Below, in pieces: positions 41,938 through 52,536 of a stretch of DNA of 64,000 nucleotides. The stretch is from Bombyx mori. Lineage: Eukaryota; Arthropoda; Insecta; Lepidoptera; Bombycidae. The translations under genes were made by a program, and so were the position numbers. The notes under the pieces are model-generated. The model was given only the letters and a program-made list of their open reading frames with translations. It searched no databases and was not told the DNA's origin. The stretch covers positions 1,366,501-1,430,500 of the forward strand of contig NC_085126.1 in assembly GCF_030269925.1 (NCBI RefSeq). Direction: 5' to 3'. Within the stretch, counting starts at the first letter, position 1, and each line of letters begins with the position of its first letter.

Positions 41938-43611
41938 TTACCGGCGGAGTGAGGGGAGGACGTACGTATTTAATGACGCGTATACGTCGGCGTATTCCTG
42001 CACAACGGCGATAAAGTGTTGTGCAGTTGAGGCAGCGCGAATGGCGTCGCCCAAAGCGTTAACGCGCTCAAAGTTGATCGACTGAAAGAAGTCGATCGCT
42101 AAAGCGAGATTGTCGGACGCGGTCGGAGGGCAAGTCGCGGGAGAGGGACGAGTCGCGGGGGCGGGACGAATCGCGGAGGAGGGAGTTGTAGCCGTGTTCG
42201 TGTACGGCAGCGGTTTTGCCCAGGCCGAGACACTGGGCACCGCCGCCGGAACGAACGCTGGCTTAGCCTGCGACGCAGAGGGTGCCGAGGCTTTGATGTC
42301 TGGGCCGGAAGCTCGGAGGCGGTTTTGGCGGGCGACGCGGCGATTTATTTTAGGGGCTCGGGGGCAACCACGGTAATTCGCGGGGTGACCCTGTGTTCGA
42401 CACAGGACGCAGCTAGGCGGTTCCGTCGCGGTTTTTTGGTCGCGAGCGCAGAGGGCCGTGGCGTGATCGCCCAAACACTTAACACATCGGGGGCGCGCGT
42501 GACAGTTACGGGAAGAGTGCCCGTACAATTGACAGTTATGGCACTGGCTAGGAGTGCCTTTTTTATGGGGGGCTTCGACAGCGATACCAGAGAGCCTACA
42601 GACGGTCTGTGTGTTAAAGATTTTCTTACCCTCGGGGGTAGGCTGGAGAGCGACTAGAACCATATTATATGGCTCCCTACCGCGACCGGTGTGCATACGG
42701 TGCACAGAATTCACTGGTAGGCCTTGTTCTAACAGGTCGGCTTTTACGAGCTCTACATCTAACTCTTTAGGGATTCCGCGTATTACAACGCGGAGTTCGC
42801 GCTCCTCCTGGAGCGTATACGTATGGAAACTTATACGCTCCTTACGGAGGTAAGAAGAGAGGGCCCTATGGTCGTCGGGTGTTTGAACCTTAATTTGAAT
42901 GCCGTTCGCGAGGTTGCGGGCATTCGTGAAATTTATATTTTTGGCCTTAAGGGCCAGGCAAACTCGATCCCAAGCTGCCTTCTCCTGAAGGATAACCGGG
43001 GGAGGGGTCTGGGTTTTATTTTGTGCCACCGGACGCGGCGACGGAGTGGCACGGGCTGGGGGCGCAACGGGAGTCTGAGGGCGGGGGCGCGACGCGTTCA
43101 CGGCTTTGCTAATTTTAGCGGCCGCGGGAGCTCGAGACTCCGCGGCACGCTTCTTACCCTTCTGTACCAGGGTGAATCCATCCGTCGATGAGGCGGGGGC
43201 GAGGTCGACCTCCATGTCCGAGTCAGAGTCGGAGCACGAGGAGGCGGGTGCAGGCGACCTACGAGCAAGTGTAGGTGTTTTAGAGGGCGCGACGGAGGCC
43301 GCGGATGATCGCTCAGCTGAAACGATGGTCACGGCGGACGACGCAGCAGCTTTTCTCGCCAGTATTGGCGACACGGGAGCGGCAGGCACGACAGAGGCTG
43401 CGGTGCTCAATGCAGAAGCTCTGCACGCAGGTACAGGCGACGCAGGAGCAGCGAGCGCGGCGGAGTCCTCGAGAGGGCTCGCAGTGTGATTGGCCTTGAA
43501 GGCCAAAAACTCCGAGGCGAGCTGTGGGTGGCGAAGTCGGAGGAATTCCGCGAATACAGCGTCCATGATCGCTGAGTACCCAGGTGGGGCGGCCCCGGGT
43601 CTTGAAAACAC
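41938..43611 (-). CDS. Jockey LINE ORF1 (gag-like RNA-binding protein)
   Basis: 557 aa, uninterrupted. The N-terminal half is low-complexity Ala/Pro/Ser-rich. About residues 215-330 match the PRE_C2HC type region (RVVIRGIPKELDVELVKADL). Then three zinc knuckles follow near 360-420: CHNCQLYGHSSRNC (CX2CX4HX4C), CVKCLGDHATALC and CVLCRTQGHPANYRGC. This protein coats the LINE RNA and chaperones nucleic acid. Stop TAA is 3 nt before the ORF2 ATG (TAA TCA ATG), suggesting termination-reinitiation coupling. Confidence 0.9.
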   Translation of the reverse strand: MFSRPGAAPPGYSAIMDAVFAEFLRLRHPQLASEFLAFKANHTASPLEDSAALAAPASPVPACRASALSTAASVVPAAPVSPILARKAAASSAVTIVSAERSSAASVAPSKTPTLARRSPAPASSCSDSDSDMEVDLAPASSTDGFTLVQKGKKRAAESRAPAAAKISKAVNASRPRPQTPVAPPARATPSPRPVAQNKTQTPPPVILQEKAAWDRVCLALKAKNINFTNARNLANGIQIKVQTPDDHRALSSYLRKERISFHTYTLQEERELRVVIRGIPKELDVELVKADLLEQGLPVNSVHRMHTGRGREPYNMVLVALQPTPEGKKIFNTQTVCRLSGIAVEAPHKKGTPSQCHNCQLYGHSSRNCHARPRCVKCLGDHATALCARDQKTATEPPSCVLCRTQGHPANYRGCPRAPKINRRVARQNRLRASGPDIKASAPSASQAKPAFVPAAVPSVSAWAKPLPYTNTATTPSSAIRPAPATRPSPATCPPTASDNLALAIDFFQSINFERVNALGDAIRAASTAQHFIAVVQEYADVYASLNTYVLPSLRR

Positions 43612-43977
43612 TCGCCTTGCGGCGAGGCCCCAACTTCTCGGACCTGAGCGGTTCTATTGAACACAGGTGGCAATGCGGCGCGATTACTACAGGACAAAGA
43701 AAAAGCACAACAAAACAGAAATTACGAAAAGAAACAAAACAAATAAATACTTGCAGGAAACCACTTTGTCGGCAGATGTACCACGAACACAGAAACAACA
43801 AAAGGAAACAAAACAAATAAAAACTTCCAGAAAGAGCACTTAGTCGGCAGATGTACCACAAACACAGGCCGCGCGAACAATGGCCGGGCTAACAAAAGCC
43901 GGGCGAACAAAGACCGGGCGATCGAGTGGACGATGAGCACGTCCGCACGTGACGGGTGCCTCTATCGGAATGATTGA
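43612..43977 (-). other. Jockey LINE 5'UTR / internal promoter region
   Basis: 366 bp from the TSD to the ORF1 ATG. It contains repeated phrases on the plus strand (CGGCAGATGTACCACGAACACAG and its near-copy 60 bp away; GGCCGGGC.AACA three times). Short tandem repeats in a LINE 5'UTR are usual for an internal promoter. Confidence 0.6.
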
Positions 43978-44616
43978 CATATTATGATCTGTTTTATATA
44001 TTAGTATGAAATAAGCCCTCTGAACTTTAACTAAACACCTTATAATATTTGCAGTAAGTAACGTGTTTACCTAACATGTTCCAGGCAAGTCTACGCATAA
44101 TATGAAGTATTCCTTAATATAATTACAGTAGTGAATCTTGCTGTTGTTACGACTATGCATAAAAATAAATATTTTAATTTGCTGACTTATCATATACACA
44201 GTAAGTTCAACTTACTGTAGATATGTTAAGGTTTAGTAACTAATGCTTTATTTTCAACAATTAATATAATAATAGTATGTGGTACTTACTGCTAATATGT
44301 TTCAGTGATACTTGATGAAAAATACTCATATCTTAAAAATAATAACAGCAAAATTACTTACTGTATCAATACATAGGAAATGGTTTAAACTTTATGAAAA
44401 AATCAACCGTATGTGCCCATACTGCAATTATAATAAGTATGTTTTGGCGCAAAATGTTTCTTACTGTGGTTATGCTTAAGCTTATTTACGTTTCTATACC
44501 ACATTTTAAAATTTTAAATATACAGAAATGTAGATCTCAATCTCTACATTCCAAATATATACTTAACTCAATATCGACAAAAATGTGACTTACTGTATTT
44601 ATCGTAAGCACGGCAG

Positions 44617-44845
44617 AGATGGGAGGACGAGTTCATGGCCCACCTGGGGTTAGGTGGTTATCGGAACCCATATACATCTACAACGTAAATGCCACCACCC
44701 ACATTGAAACAAAAGTTTCACTTTTTAACAGTAGTACAACGGCTGCCCTGCACTTCGAACCGAAACGCATTACTGTTTCGCGGTAGAACTAGGCAGGGTG
44801 GTGGTACCTACCCGTGCGGACTCACAAGACGTCCTATCACCAGTA
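44617..44845 (-). mobile_element. Bm1 SINE, target of the TIR element
   Basis: AGATGGGAGGACGAGTTCAT ... CACCAGTAATTACG is a reversed Bm1 that starts exactly at the AGAT duplication, missing the usual TTATTGCTT. The opposite flank (GCTCAGAT at 36387-36394) resembles the missing part, so the TIR element probably entered this SINE. Confidence 0.7.
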
Positions 44846-45254
44846 ATTACGCTTTCAGCTAAATAATAACAAACCAATCTTATCAAGTTACACAAAATTA
44901 ATGCAGATATATATACACAAAAAAGTACCAGGGACACATAAGTATTTAGAAGTAATAGCGTGCAAAATAGCGTTTTTCCATCTAAATTTCAAAGCGGCCT
45001 CGTGGGGTATTCGTAACACTGTTTTAAGGCAATTCACCTCGACTATGCAAACAAGGGTCGCGTGCTTAGTGCATTTTTAGCTTCGGCTGTGAACAATTTG
45101 TTTTTAAAGAGAATACTTTATTACGGTGAAAAGGAAACTTTTTATTTATTTCCTGGAATGAAGATGTCTCAGGAAGTTAATTTGTGGTGAATTTATCAAA
45201 ATGTTCTAGTATTTTCTTCGGTTTTTGGAGGTCGTAGATATATTAAGACTTTTT
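44846..45254. other. Spacer, nothing recognised
   Basis: No gene or repeat recognised. Confidence 0.4.
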
Positions 45255-45540
45255 AATACGCTTTTATTAGCTTCGTTTTTTAATAAATTTGAATTAAAAA
45301 TAGTGTAAGAAAAAAATGATTTTGTTGTAAAAAAAGCGTGGGGTATCAGTAGCTATAAATATTTTATGAACAGATATGAGTAGAAGGGTTATTTTGATAA
45401 TATCCTGAAAAGCACCCCACGCTTTTTTACAATACAATCATTTTTTCTTAAACTATTTTTAATTCAAATTTATTAAAAATTATTTTCTATTTTTTAGTTG
45501 GATATTCTATAAAAGCGTATTTTGTTAGTTTTTTTAAACT
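45255..45540. mobile_element. Palindromic MITE, copy 1
   Basis: Arms of ~60 bp (AATAAATTTGAATTAAAAAT ... AAAAAAAGCGTGGGG and its complement) surround an ~85-bp centre, flanked by TACGCTTTTAT/ATAAAAGCGTA. It would fold into a long hairpin. No ORF. Other copies at 47750 and 56150. Confidence 0.7.
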
Positions 45541-45794
45541 ATTATTTATTTTAAGAATCAATCTCGTTTTTTTTTAATTGTCATTAAATATTACTGAAGT
45601 TTCTAGAATACGCTAATACGTTCATAATATATAAAAACGCTTACCGCCATTATTGGCAGAAAATAATCATCATATTTTATAGTTCAGTTTATTCTAAGTT
45701 GATATTTATTTGTTATTACTAATGACATGATAAGTGTTTACAGCAATTCTAAACATGAAGTTTGTATAACTATTTTTTTAATTTTGAAATAGAA

Positions 45795-45800
<6 letters not shown>

Positions 45801-45826
<26 letters not shown>

Positions 45827-46259
45827 TATTGCTTAGATGGATGGACGAGCTCACAGCCCACCTGGTGTTAAGTGGTTACTGGAGCCCATAGACATCTAAC
45901 AACGTAAATGCGCCACCCACCTCGAGATATAAGTTCTAAGGTCTCAGTATAGTTACAACGGCTACCCCACCCTTCGAACCGAAACGCATTACTGCTTCAC
46001 GGCGGAAATAGGCGGGGTGGTGGTACCTACCCGCGCGGACTCACAAGAGGTCCTACCACCAGTAATTACGCAAATTATAATTTTGCGGGTTTGGTTTTTA
46101 TTACACGATGTTATTCCTTCACCGTGGAAGTCAATCGTGAACATTTGTTGAGTACGTATTTCATTAGAAAAATTTGTACCCGCCTGCGGGATTCGAACAC
46201 CGGTGCATCGCTTCAACACGAATGCACCGGACGTCTTATCCTTTAGGCCACGACGACTT
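45801..46259 (-). mobile_element. Full-length Bm1 SINE with tRNA-like head
   Basis: GTCGTCGTGGCCTAAAGGAT start (minus), A- and B-box-like head, body, and a poly-A of about 26. Nearly identical to 17206-17668. Confidence 0.9.
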
Positions 46260-46899
46260 TTTAAAGTCTGCCGCCAGGGGCGCTGTTCTAACTGCATACA
46301 ATTTTGAGTTAACTTTTACGCTATCGAGAACGTTAAAAAACACGCATACCGCACACTGAATGTGTTTGTCTTTGTCCCACATACGTCTACAGCTCTAGCC
46401 CAAATCACACATCAGAGCCTCAGGTTGGCGACGCGCCGTACTCTGTAAATAGTTTATCTTACTTTTGTCTCATTTATACAGCTCTGATTTCGAGTCACGT
46501 ATTTTGGATTCGGGAAGGTATTTCTCGCCCTAGTAGAGGGTCAGTTGGAAAAATATTTGAGTGTATATCCCGTATTTGTTTGCGAGGGTTTGTTTATTGG
46601 CTAAAAACATCCTTTGGGCCCTTATGTGTACTTTGCAAAAACGTGATTGATTTTTTTTGTGGACAAACAAATGAATATTAATAAATTGAATAATGATTAT
46701 GTTTTTATATTGGGAATACAAGAAGAGTTTCTGGTAAATTAGTAAATCATAAGATAAATGGTACGTTAAATGATTCAGGTACCAGGATGTAATAAAATAC
46801 AAGAGCTCATTCAACATGACAACAAAGTATACATAAGTAGAAACATCCAATTTGTGAAATTACCTTTTTTCCCTACCATTGGTCGTCTAAGTCTTTTTT
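46260..46899. other. Spacer, nothing recognised
   Basis: No gene or clear repeat. The open frame at 46530-46850 (minus) is AT-rich and featureless. Confidence 0.4.
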
Positions 46900-47141
46900 A
46901 CTGGTGGTAGGACCTCTTGTGAGTCCGCACGGGTAGGTTCCACCACCCTGCCTATTTCTGCCGTGAAGCAGTAAAAATTGAAGGGTGGGGCAGCCGTTGT
47001 AACTATACTTGAGACCTTAGAACTTATATCTCAAGGTGGGTGGCACATTTACGTTGTGGATGTCTATGGGCTCCAGTAACCACTTAACACAAAAAAAAGG
47101 TGGGCTGTGAGCTCGTCCACCCATCTAAGCAATAAAAAAAG
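46900..47141 (+). mobile_element. Bm1 SINE, 5'-truncated
   Basis: ACTGGTGGTAGGACCTCTTG ... ATCTAAGCAATAAAAAAA. A short A-run insertion (CACAAAAAAAAGGTGGGC) lies near the 3' end. Confidence 0.9.
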
Positions 47142-47749
47142 GCTATTCCAACACGCGTGGAGTGCTATCTGAACTTACGGGCTTAACCTGCAGAGACTTG
47201 CTAATATAAGCAACATTAGCAAGAGCGGTGCTTCCAAAGTTTAGATACCAAACGAATGACCGTCTCCGACACGTATATTGAACGGTAATGTGTGTTTTAC
47301 TTGAGAGGTTTTCAAATAATCAATGAGCATCGATTTTCTGGCTTAACTACGGCAATTGAGAAAGTATAATTAGAATTAAAAAAAACGACTTTAACCAAAT
47401 GAAAAGAAAATGTCATCAACGTAGTCAATTAAATATGCATTAATAAGGTAAATTCAAAAACTACTTGTCAGCTGATGTTGATGAAATTCAAATGGAACCA
47501 CATGAGAAGTCCCAGTTTTCGATCTATAGAAAATCATCAAAATGGTTTGTTGCAAATGATGTGACAAAAAAACCAGCAGCATAACGACAAGTTCTTTTAT
47601 TTGTGCGAGAAAGCAGAAAGCAGGTAGAAATGGCTGGCATGGCTTCTTTTATTAACACTATCCCCCCTTCGTTGGCTTTGGCTAGCGGCAGTGGCGGAAG
47701 GGGGCGTGTTAACATGGCTTGGTGGCTTGGCTGGCAGCAGGGCATGAAT

Positions 47750-48060
47750 AGTATAAAAAACTAACAAGATACGCTTTTATAGAAAATCCAACTAAAAAAG
47801 CGTGGGGTGCTTTTCAGGATATTATCAAAATAACCCTTCTACCTACGAACAAATACTTATTATTTATTCGTAGCCCTTCTACTCATATCTGTTCAGAAAA
47901 TATTTATAACTACTGATACCATGCACCCCACGCTTTTTTTACAATAAAATAATGTTTTCTTACACTATTTTTAATTCAAATTTATTAAAATTTATTTTCT
48001 ATTTTTTTGTTGTATTTTCTATAAAGCGTATTTTGTTAGGTTTTTTAAAACTATTATTTA
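47750..48060. mobile_element. Palindromic MITE, copy 2
   Basis: Same family as 45255-45540: AAAAAAGCGTGGGGTGC ... GCACCCCACGCTTTTTTT, bounded by ACTAACAAGATACGCTTTTA and TAAAGCGTATTTTGTTAG. A further CTAATAAAAGCGTATTAAAA end occurs at about 48238. Confidence 0.7.
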
Positions 48061-48419
48061 TTTTTCATTTTTTAGTTGAATTTCAATTGTTTCAATTTTT
48101 ATTTTTCAATGTTTTTTTAAGATTGAACTGTCATCGGTCCTTAATAAGTATATCAAATTTCCAGTTAATTCTACGTTTTGAAGGGGGTTAAAATCATGTT
48201 CAAAGATTCCGTTACATACTAACATACATACGTCTGAAGCTAATAAAAGCGTATTAAAATCGAGTCGAATTGACAACTTCTTTTTTCGAAGTCAGTTAAT
48301 TTCGATGGAACAAATACCCGGATTTAGTGAATTGGAACTGTGACCTCATGTCTCAAGCTGTGTGGGAATTTAATGTTCTCGTTTTGATCCCATTAGCTAT
48401 CCAAGCTAGACGACTTTAT

Positions 48420-48657
48420 ACTGGTGGTAGGACCTCTTGAGAGTCCGCGCGGGTAGGTACCACTACCCTGCCTATTTCTGCCGTGAAGCAGTAATACGTT
48501 TCGGTTTGAAGGGTGGGGCAGCCGTTGTAACTATACCTGAGACCTTCGAACTTATGTCTCAAGGTGGGTGGCGCATTTACGTTGTATTGGATCCAGTAAT
48601 CACTTAACACCAGGTGGGCTGTGAGTTCGTCTACCCATCTAAGCAATAAAAAAAAAA
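48420..48657 (+). mobile_element. Bm1 SINE, 5'-truncated
   Basis: Bm1 body with A-tail; short internal deletion after ACGTTGT. Confidence 0.9.
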
Positions 48658-49456
48658 GACGAGCCGTTTCATGTGTCATTTTTTTATGTACTAGTTGATG
48701 ACCATAGACATTAAAAGGTGAGACCCGTCATTCACCTTGAGACACTGCGTGTAAATCTCAACATTAGTATTTTTATAGGGTACATTCCGCCCTTTAAGCA
48801 AAAACGGATTTCTGCTCCGAATTTAATTTTATTTATTTATTTATTTGGGAAACAAACAGTACAATAGAAACATATAATATTTTTAAAAAATATAGCTAAA
48901 ACAATAACCAAATATGTTTCCACAATCAAAATCGCATATAAGTAGAAAGTGAACAAGAAGAGAAATTTTGAAATTTAAATTACAAAAAAACAAAAGCAAC
49001 ACAATACGCACATATTATTTTATACATCAACTTACACTATATAACTATAATACTCATCGGGCTAAATCACCTTATAAATAATTTAAAATAGCTTTTCTAT
49101 ATGCTACAAGTGACATGCAAAAGATGTCAGCATTAGAGAACTTAGCATCATACAACCTACAAGATCTACGGACAAAAGAGTTAGAAGCATATTTCGTTCG
49201 AGCCGTGGACATGTGGAAGGAATCCATTAAGAATACCCGATTCGCTTAGTTAATAATGAAGAAAGGTTTCCATTTATTATGCGGACCTTCAATAAGGCCG
49301 GACGAGACACTACGGTATTGTTATTATTAAATACGAAGCAGCCATTTCATGAAAACTATATGTACCTATATGTACTGCCCGCATGAAATTTTTATGTCCG
49401 AACCTAACTGTGTCATCGACAGATTAAATTATTTGAGCGATTCTAAGATTTTTACC
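48658..49456. other. Unannotated 0.8 kb
   Basis: AT-rich; a remnant of Bm1-like sequence (GAGACCCGTCATTCACC) near 48720; otherwise no gene or repeat recognised. Confidence 0.35.
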
Positions 49457-49909
49457 TTTTTTTATTTTTTTTATTTTATTGCTTAGATGGGTGGACGAGC
49501 TCAGAGCCCACCTGGTGTTAAGTGGTTACTGGAGCTCATAGACATCTACAATGTAAATACGCCACCCACCTTGAGATATAAATTCTAAGGTATCAAGTAT
49601 AGTTGCCACGGCTGCCCCACCCTTCAAACCGAAACGCAGTACTGCTTCACGGCAGAAATAGGCGGGGCGGTGGTACCTACCCGCGCGTACTCACAAGACG
49701 TCCTACCACCAGTAATTACGCAAATTATAATTTTGCGGGTTTAATTTTTATTACACGATGTTAATTCCTTTACCGTGGAAGTAAATCGTGAACATTTGTC
49801 GAGTACGTATTTCATTAGAAAAATTGGTACCCGCCTGAGATTCGAACACCGGTGCATCGCTCAACACGAATGCACCGGACGTCTTATCCCTTAGGCCACG
49901 ACGACTTCA
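49457..49909 (-). mobile_element. Full-length Bm1 SINE with tRNA-like head
   Basis: Head with GGCCTAAGGGATAAG and GTTCGAATCTCAGG, body, and poly-A. Immediately followed by a partial Bm1 at 49912 in the same orientation. Confidence 0.9.
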
Positions 49910-49911
49910 AG

Positions 49912-50008
49912 CTACCCCACCCTTCAAACCGAAACGCATTACTGCTTCACGACAGAAATAGGCTGGGTACCTACCCGTGCGGACTCACAAGAGGTCCTAC
50001 CACCAGTA
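49912..50008 (-). mobile_element. Bm1 SINE middle fragment
   Basis: AGCTACCCCACCC ... CACCAGTAAAAAC; the 3' half is absent, cut by the head of the adjoining Bm1. Confidence 0.75.
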
Positions 50009-50221
50009 AAAACCTCTCTTAGTTAGCATATCTGTGTAATAGAGGTATTTATGATGAATATGCGTTATGAATATTTTACTATCTTATTTTAGTATCTTAG
50101 GATTTGTTTTTTCCAGAGTCTACTAGATGTTTTGTTGCCTTAATAATAGAGACGGAAACAATTACTTCAGTGCGTCATGTAGGACACCAGTGACCTACAG
50201 ACAAAGGGTTAATTTTTGATT

Positions 50222-50345
50222 GATTAAGTGGGCGGACGAGCTCACGGCCCACCTGGTGTTAAGTGGTGACCGGTGCCCATAGACATCTACAACGTAAATG
50301 CCCCACCCACCTGGAGATATAAGTTCTAACGAGATATAAGTTAAC
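50222..50345 (-). mobile_element. Bm1 SINE 3' part
   Basis: AGTGGGCGGACGAGCTCAC ... ACCTGGAGATATAAGTTCTAAC; truncated. Confidence 0.7.
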
Positions 50346-50972
50346 TGTATAATAACATCTTAAGGTTAATAATTTTTTCAAGTTCTTTTAAGTTAAAAAT
50401 AATTTGTCTTTTTTTTTATAGCATCAGCTTAATAAATATTTTCGGTGTCATACACAATATATTTTTTATAATTTTCACATTATTACGCGTCCTGTTTGCT
50501 TGAGATGCGTTTTGACAATTATCCTTGGTCGTTTACATGTGTAGTAAGACGAAGAAATAGAAGAGAAAATCTTGACAAATAGCTCTGTAGCACGATAGAG
50601 TCGGGCATAATTGCCGCAAGCTCTTTAACTTTAAGAGCATGCTCGAAGTTTTCCTCGTCCCAAATTTTTCTGGAACATATCCGATAGCGTATCACGTGTA
50701 GCTACAGAGTCTCGATTCTTAGCTTTAACGTTAGTATTATCAGTGAAGAATGAGTGAAATCTTTTAAATAAACTTCCACCTTAAATTAATACGATCAAAT
50801 TCGTTTTTAGCTTGTTAAGGGACCAATAGACACATTGATGAGAATTTTGGTGTGATAATTTTTATTACATTGCTTGGGTTTCTTGAATAAAACCTCCAAA
50901 TCGATCTTGAGCTTGTATTTTCTTTAATCAGGTATTTTCTTCATTTTTATGTTGCGAATAAGTTAGCTTTTT
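50346..50972. other. Spacer, nothing recognised
   Basis: AT-rich, no gene or repeat recognised. Confidence 0.4.
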
Positions 50973-51212
50973 TACTGGTGGTAGGACCTCTTGTGAGTCC
51001 GCGCGGGTGGGTACCACCACCCTGCCTATTTCTGCCGTGAAGCAGTAGTGCGTTTCGGTTTGAAGGGTGGGGCAGCCGTTGTAACTATACTTGAGACCTT
51101 ACAACTTGTATCTCAAGGTGGGTGGCGCATTTACGTTGTGGATGTCTATGGGCTCCAGTAACCACTTAACACCAGGTGGGCTGTGAGCTCGTCCACCCAT
51201 ATAAGCAATAAA
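50973..51212 (+). mobile_element. Bm1 SINE, 5'-truncated
   Basis: Typical young Bm1 body with short A-tail (AGCAATAAAAG). Confidence 0.9.
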
Positions 51213-51354
51213 AGCTTGGCACGGCGATTTTTAATGAAGTGTAAATAGTGTAGGATTGTAGATAAAATCAAATAAAAATTTCAACATTGCTCCTGAAAAT
51301 GTCGTAGGCGTTATAACATTGCTATGTCTTTTCTCTGAATGAAAATTTCTGATT

Positions 51355-51575
51355 ACTGGTGGTGGGGCGTTCTCTGAGTCCGCATTGATGGGCACCAGCT
51401 TCCTACTTAGTTCTTCCGTGAAGCAGTAATGCGTTTGGATTGTAGAGAAAGTCGTTGTGCTATAAAACTGAGATTCATATCTCAAGGTCGGTGGCGGTAT
51501 CTACGTAGTCTACGGTCTCCGGTAACCACTTACTATCAGGTGGGCCGTAACCTCTTCTATCCACATTGGTAATTA
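51355..51575 (+). mobile_element. Old, diverged Bm1 SINE
   Basis: ACTGGTGGTGGGGCG ... GTAACCACTTACTATCAGG shows roughly 20-25% change from the young copies. Confidence 0.6.
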
Positions 51576-51661
51576 CATGTCCTAGAATGGGCCGATATCT
51601 TCATTATTTCTTGACATAGCGGGCGTATGGTGGGTGCAAAGAGATAACTAACTTATATGTA

Positions 51662-51857
51662 TTATCTATGCAGATGTGGAAAGGGCCAATTGGCAAAAGA
51701 AGGGTAGGGAGACCGAAAAGACGCTGACGACATAACCGAAATAATAGGAAAGGACTGGCAAACTATCGGCAAGGACAGAGATCAGTGGAAAGGACTGGAG
51801 GAGGCCTTCACCCGAGGAGGGGGTCCATATCCAATAGCAAAAACTAACTCTTACTAA
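51662..51857 (+). pseudogene. RTE-clade LINE RT C-terminus
   Basis: Translation gives KRRVGRP, RR, then (after a one-base lesion) DDITEIIGKDWQTIGKDRDQ and WKGLEEAFTRGGGP, followed by a stop. This is the characteristic tail of RTE-type reverse transcriptases. Only the last ~60 residues remain. Confidence 0.7.
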
Positions 51858-52125
51858 CATTTAGACAATATTTCCTTGCGTCGATAATCCTTAAATCCTC
51901 AATGCTGAGGGTCGTGGACGTGGTCGTCCTCTAACAACTTTCTCCTGCGCCATTCCTGCCTATCCTTGGCTGTGTGGATAGCAACATTTAGAAAATAAGC
52001 AAAAAATTAATAACTAATTAAACATTAACAAATACCACATTTGCAATGAAAATTAAGGATAAGGCTTTTTTATTTTATATATTATCCATGCAAAGAGATT
52101 GCGCAGCAGAAACGATGACAGTAAT

Positions 52126-52240
52126 TTTTTTATTGCCCTTGTAGGCAGAAGAGCATACGGCCCACTTAATGGTGAGTGGTTACCGTCGCCCATGGACGCC
52201 AGCAATGCCAGGGGCAGAACCAAGCCACTGCCTACTGCAA
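52126..52240 (-). mobile_element. CR1-like LINE 3' tail
   Basis: Poly-T then reversed ATTGCCCTTGTAGGCAG ... GCCACTGCC; 5'-truncated copy. Confidence 0.8.
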
Positions 52241-52465
52241 AACGAGAAGTCTTCATTGTTCTTAAGTAAGGCAACGAATGTGTTTCGATTCCACACTGGC
52301 GATGACATCTCCACTCTACCGAAGCATACGACCCGAAGTGAGCCGATGTTTGACGAGTGGTTGCGGCTCGAATCTACTAGGTGGCGCGCTTTCGCTACGT
52401 TTGCCGTGTATGATACGTTGCCAGATACTATATATATTTAAATTATTAACGGAATTATTTTACAG
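52241..52465. other. GC-richer stretch before transporter exon 2
   Basis: 52260-52430 is less AT-rich than its surroundings and holds an open frame (MCFDSTLAMTSPLYR...) with a donor-like GAA|GTGAGC at 52337. It does not match the phase of exon 52466, so I do not place it in the gene. Confidence 0.25.
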
Positions 52466-52536
52466 GAACCGCATCGAGAGAACCGCTTCAAAACAATGGC
52501 GTGGCTCGGTGCGGCGCATCATCTCCGCAACTGTCT
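52466..52536 (+). CDS. Transporter exon: basic N-terminus
   Basis: Acceptor TTATTTTACAG, 71 nt, donor TCT|GTGAGT. Encodes NRIERTASKQWRGSVRRIIS then ATV. The first base completes a codon begun upstream (phase 2); the last base T begins the Tyr codon finished at 53749. Confidence 0.75.

Larger units (their letters stand above)
38798..43977 (-). mobile_element. Full-length Jockey-clade LINE with 11-bp TSD
   Basis: 5,180 bp on the minus strand, from the 5' end at 43977 to a 25-nt poly-A (poly-T at 38798). The target duplication CATATTATGAT is perfect (38787-38797 and 43978-43988). It has a 5'UTR of ~366 bp, ORF1, ORF2 and a ~250-bp 3'UTR with a hairpin. It is inserted inside the 36395-44616 TIR element. 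Only one obvious lesion in ORF2, so the insertion is young. Confidence 0.95.
36395..44616. mobile_element. Large TIR element with CAGTAAGT repeats, bearing two nested insertions
   Basis: Ends CTGCCGTGCTTGTGATATAT and reversed CTGCCGTGCTTACGATAAAT continue into ACAGTAAGT on both sides (about 30-bp inverted repeats). The flanking direct repeat AGAT (36391-36394 and 44617-44620) is a candidate 4-bp target duplication. The motif CAGTAAGT or its complement ACTTACTG recurs at about 36415, 36662, 36677, 36788 and 44052, 44200, 44213, 44284, 44354, 44462, 44588. After removing the mariner and LINE inside, the original is about 1.9 kb. No transposase seen. Confidence 0.65.

Noticed and set aside
42110..43489. 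Plus-strand ORFs over LINE ORF1
   Set aside because: Shadows of the minus-strand zinc-knuckle protein; Ala/Gly/Arg-rich without domains.
47524..47745. 73-codon minus ORF
   Set aside because: No recognisable feature; probably chance in a GC-richer patch.
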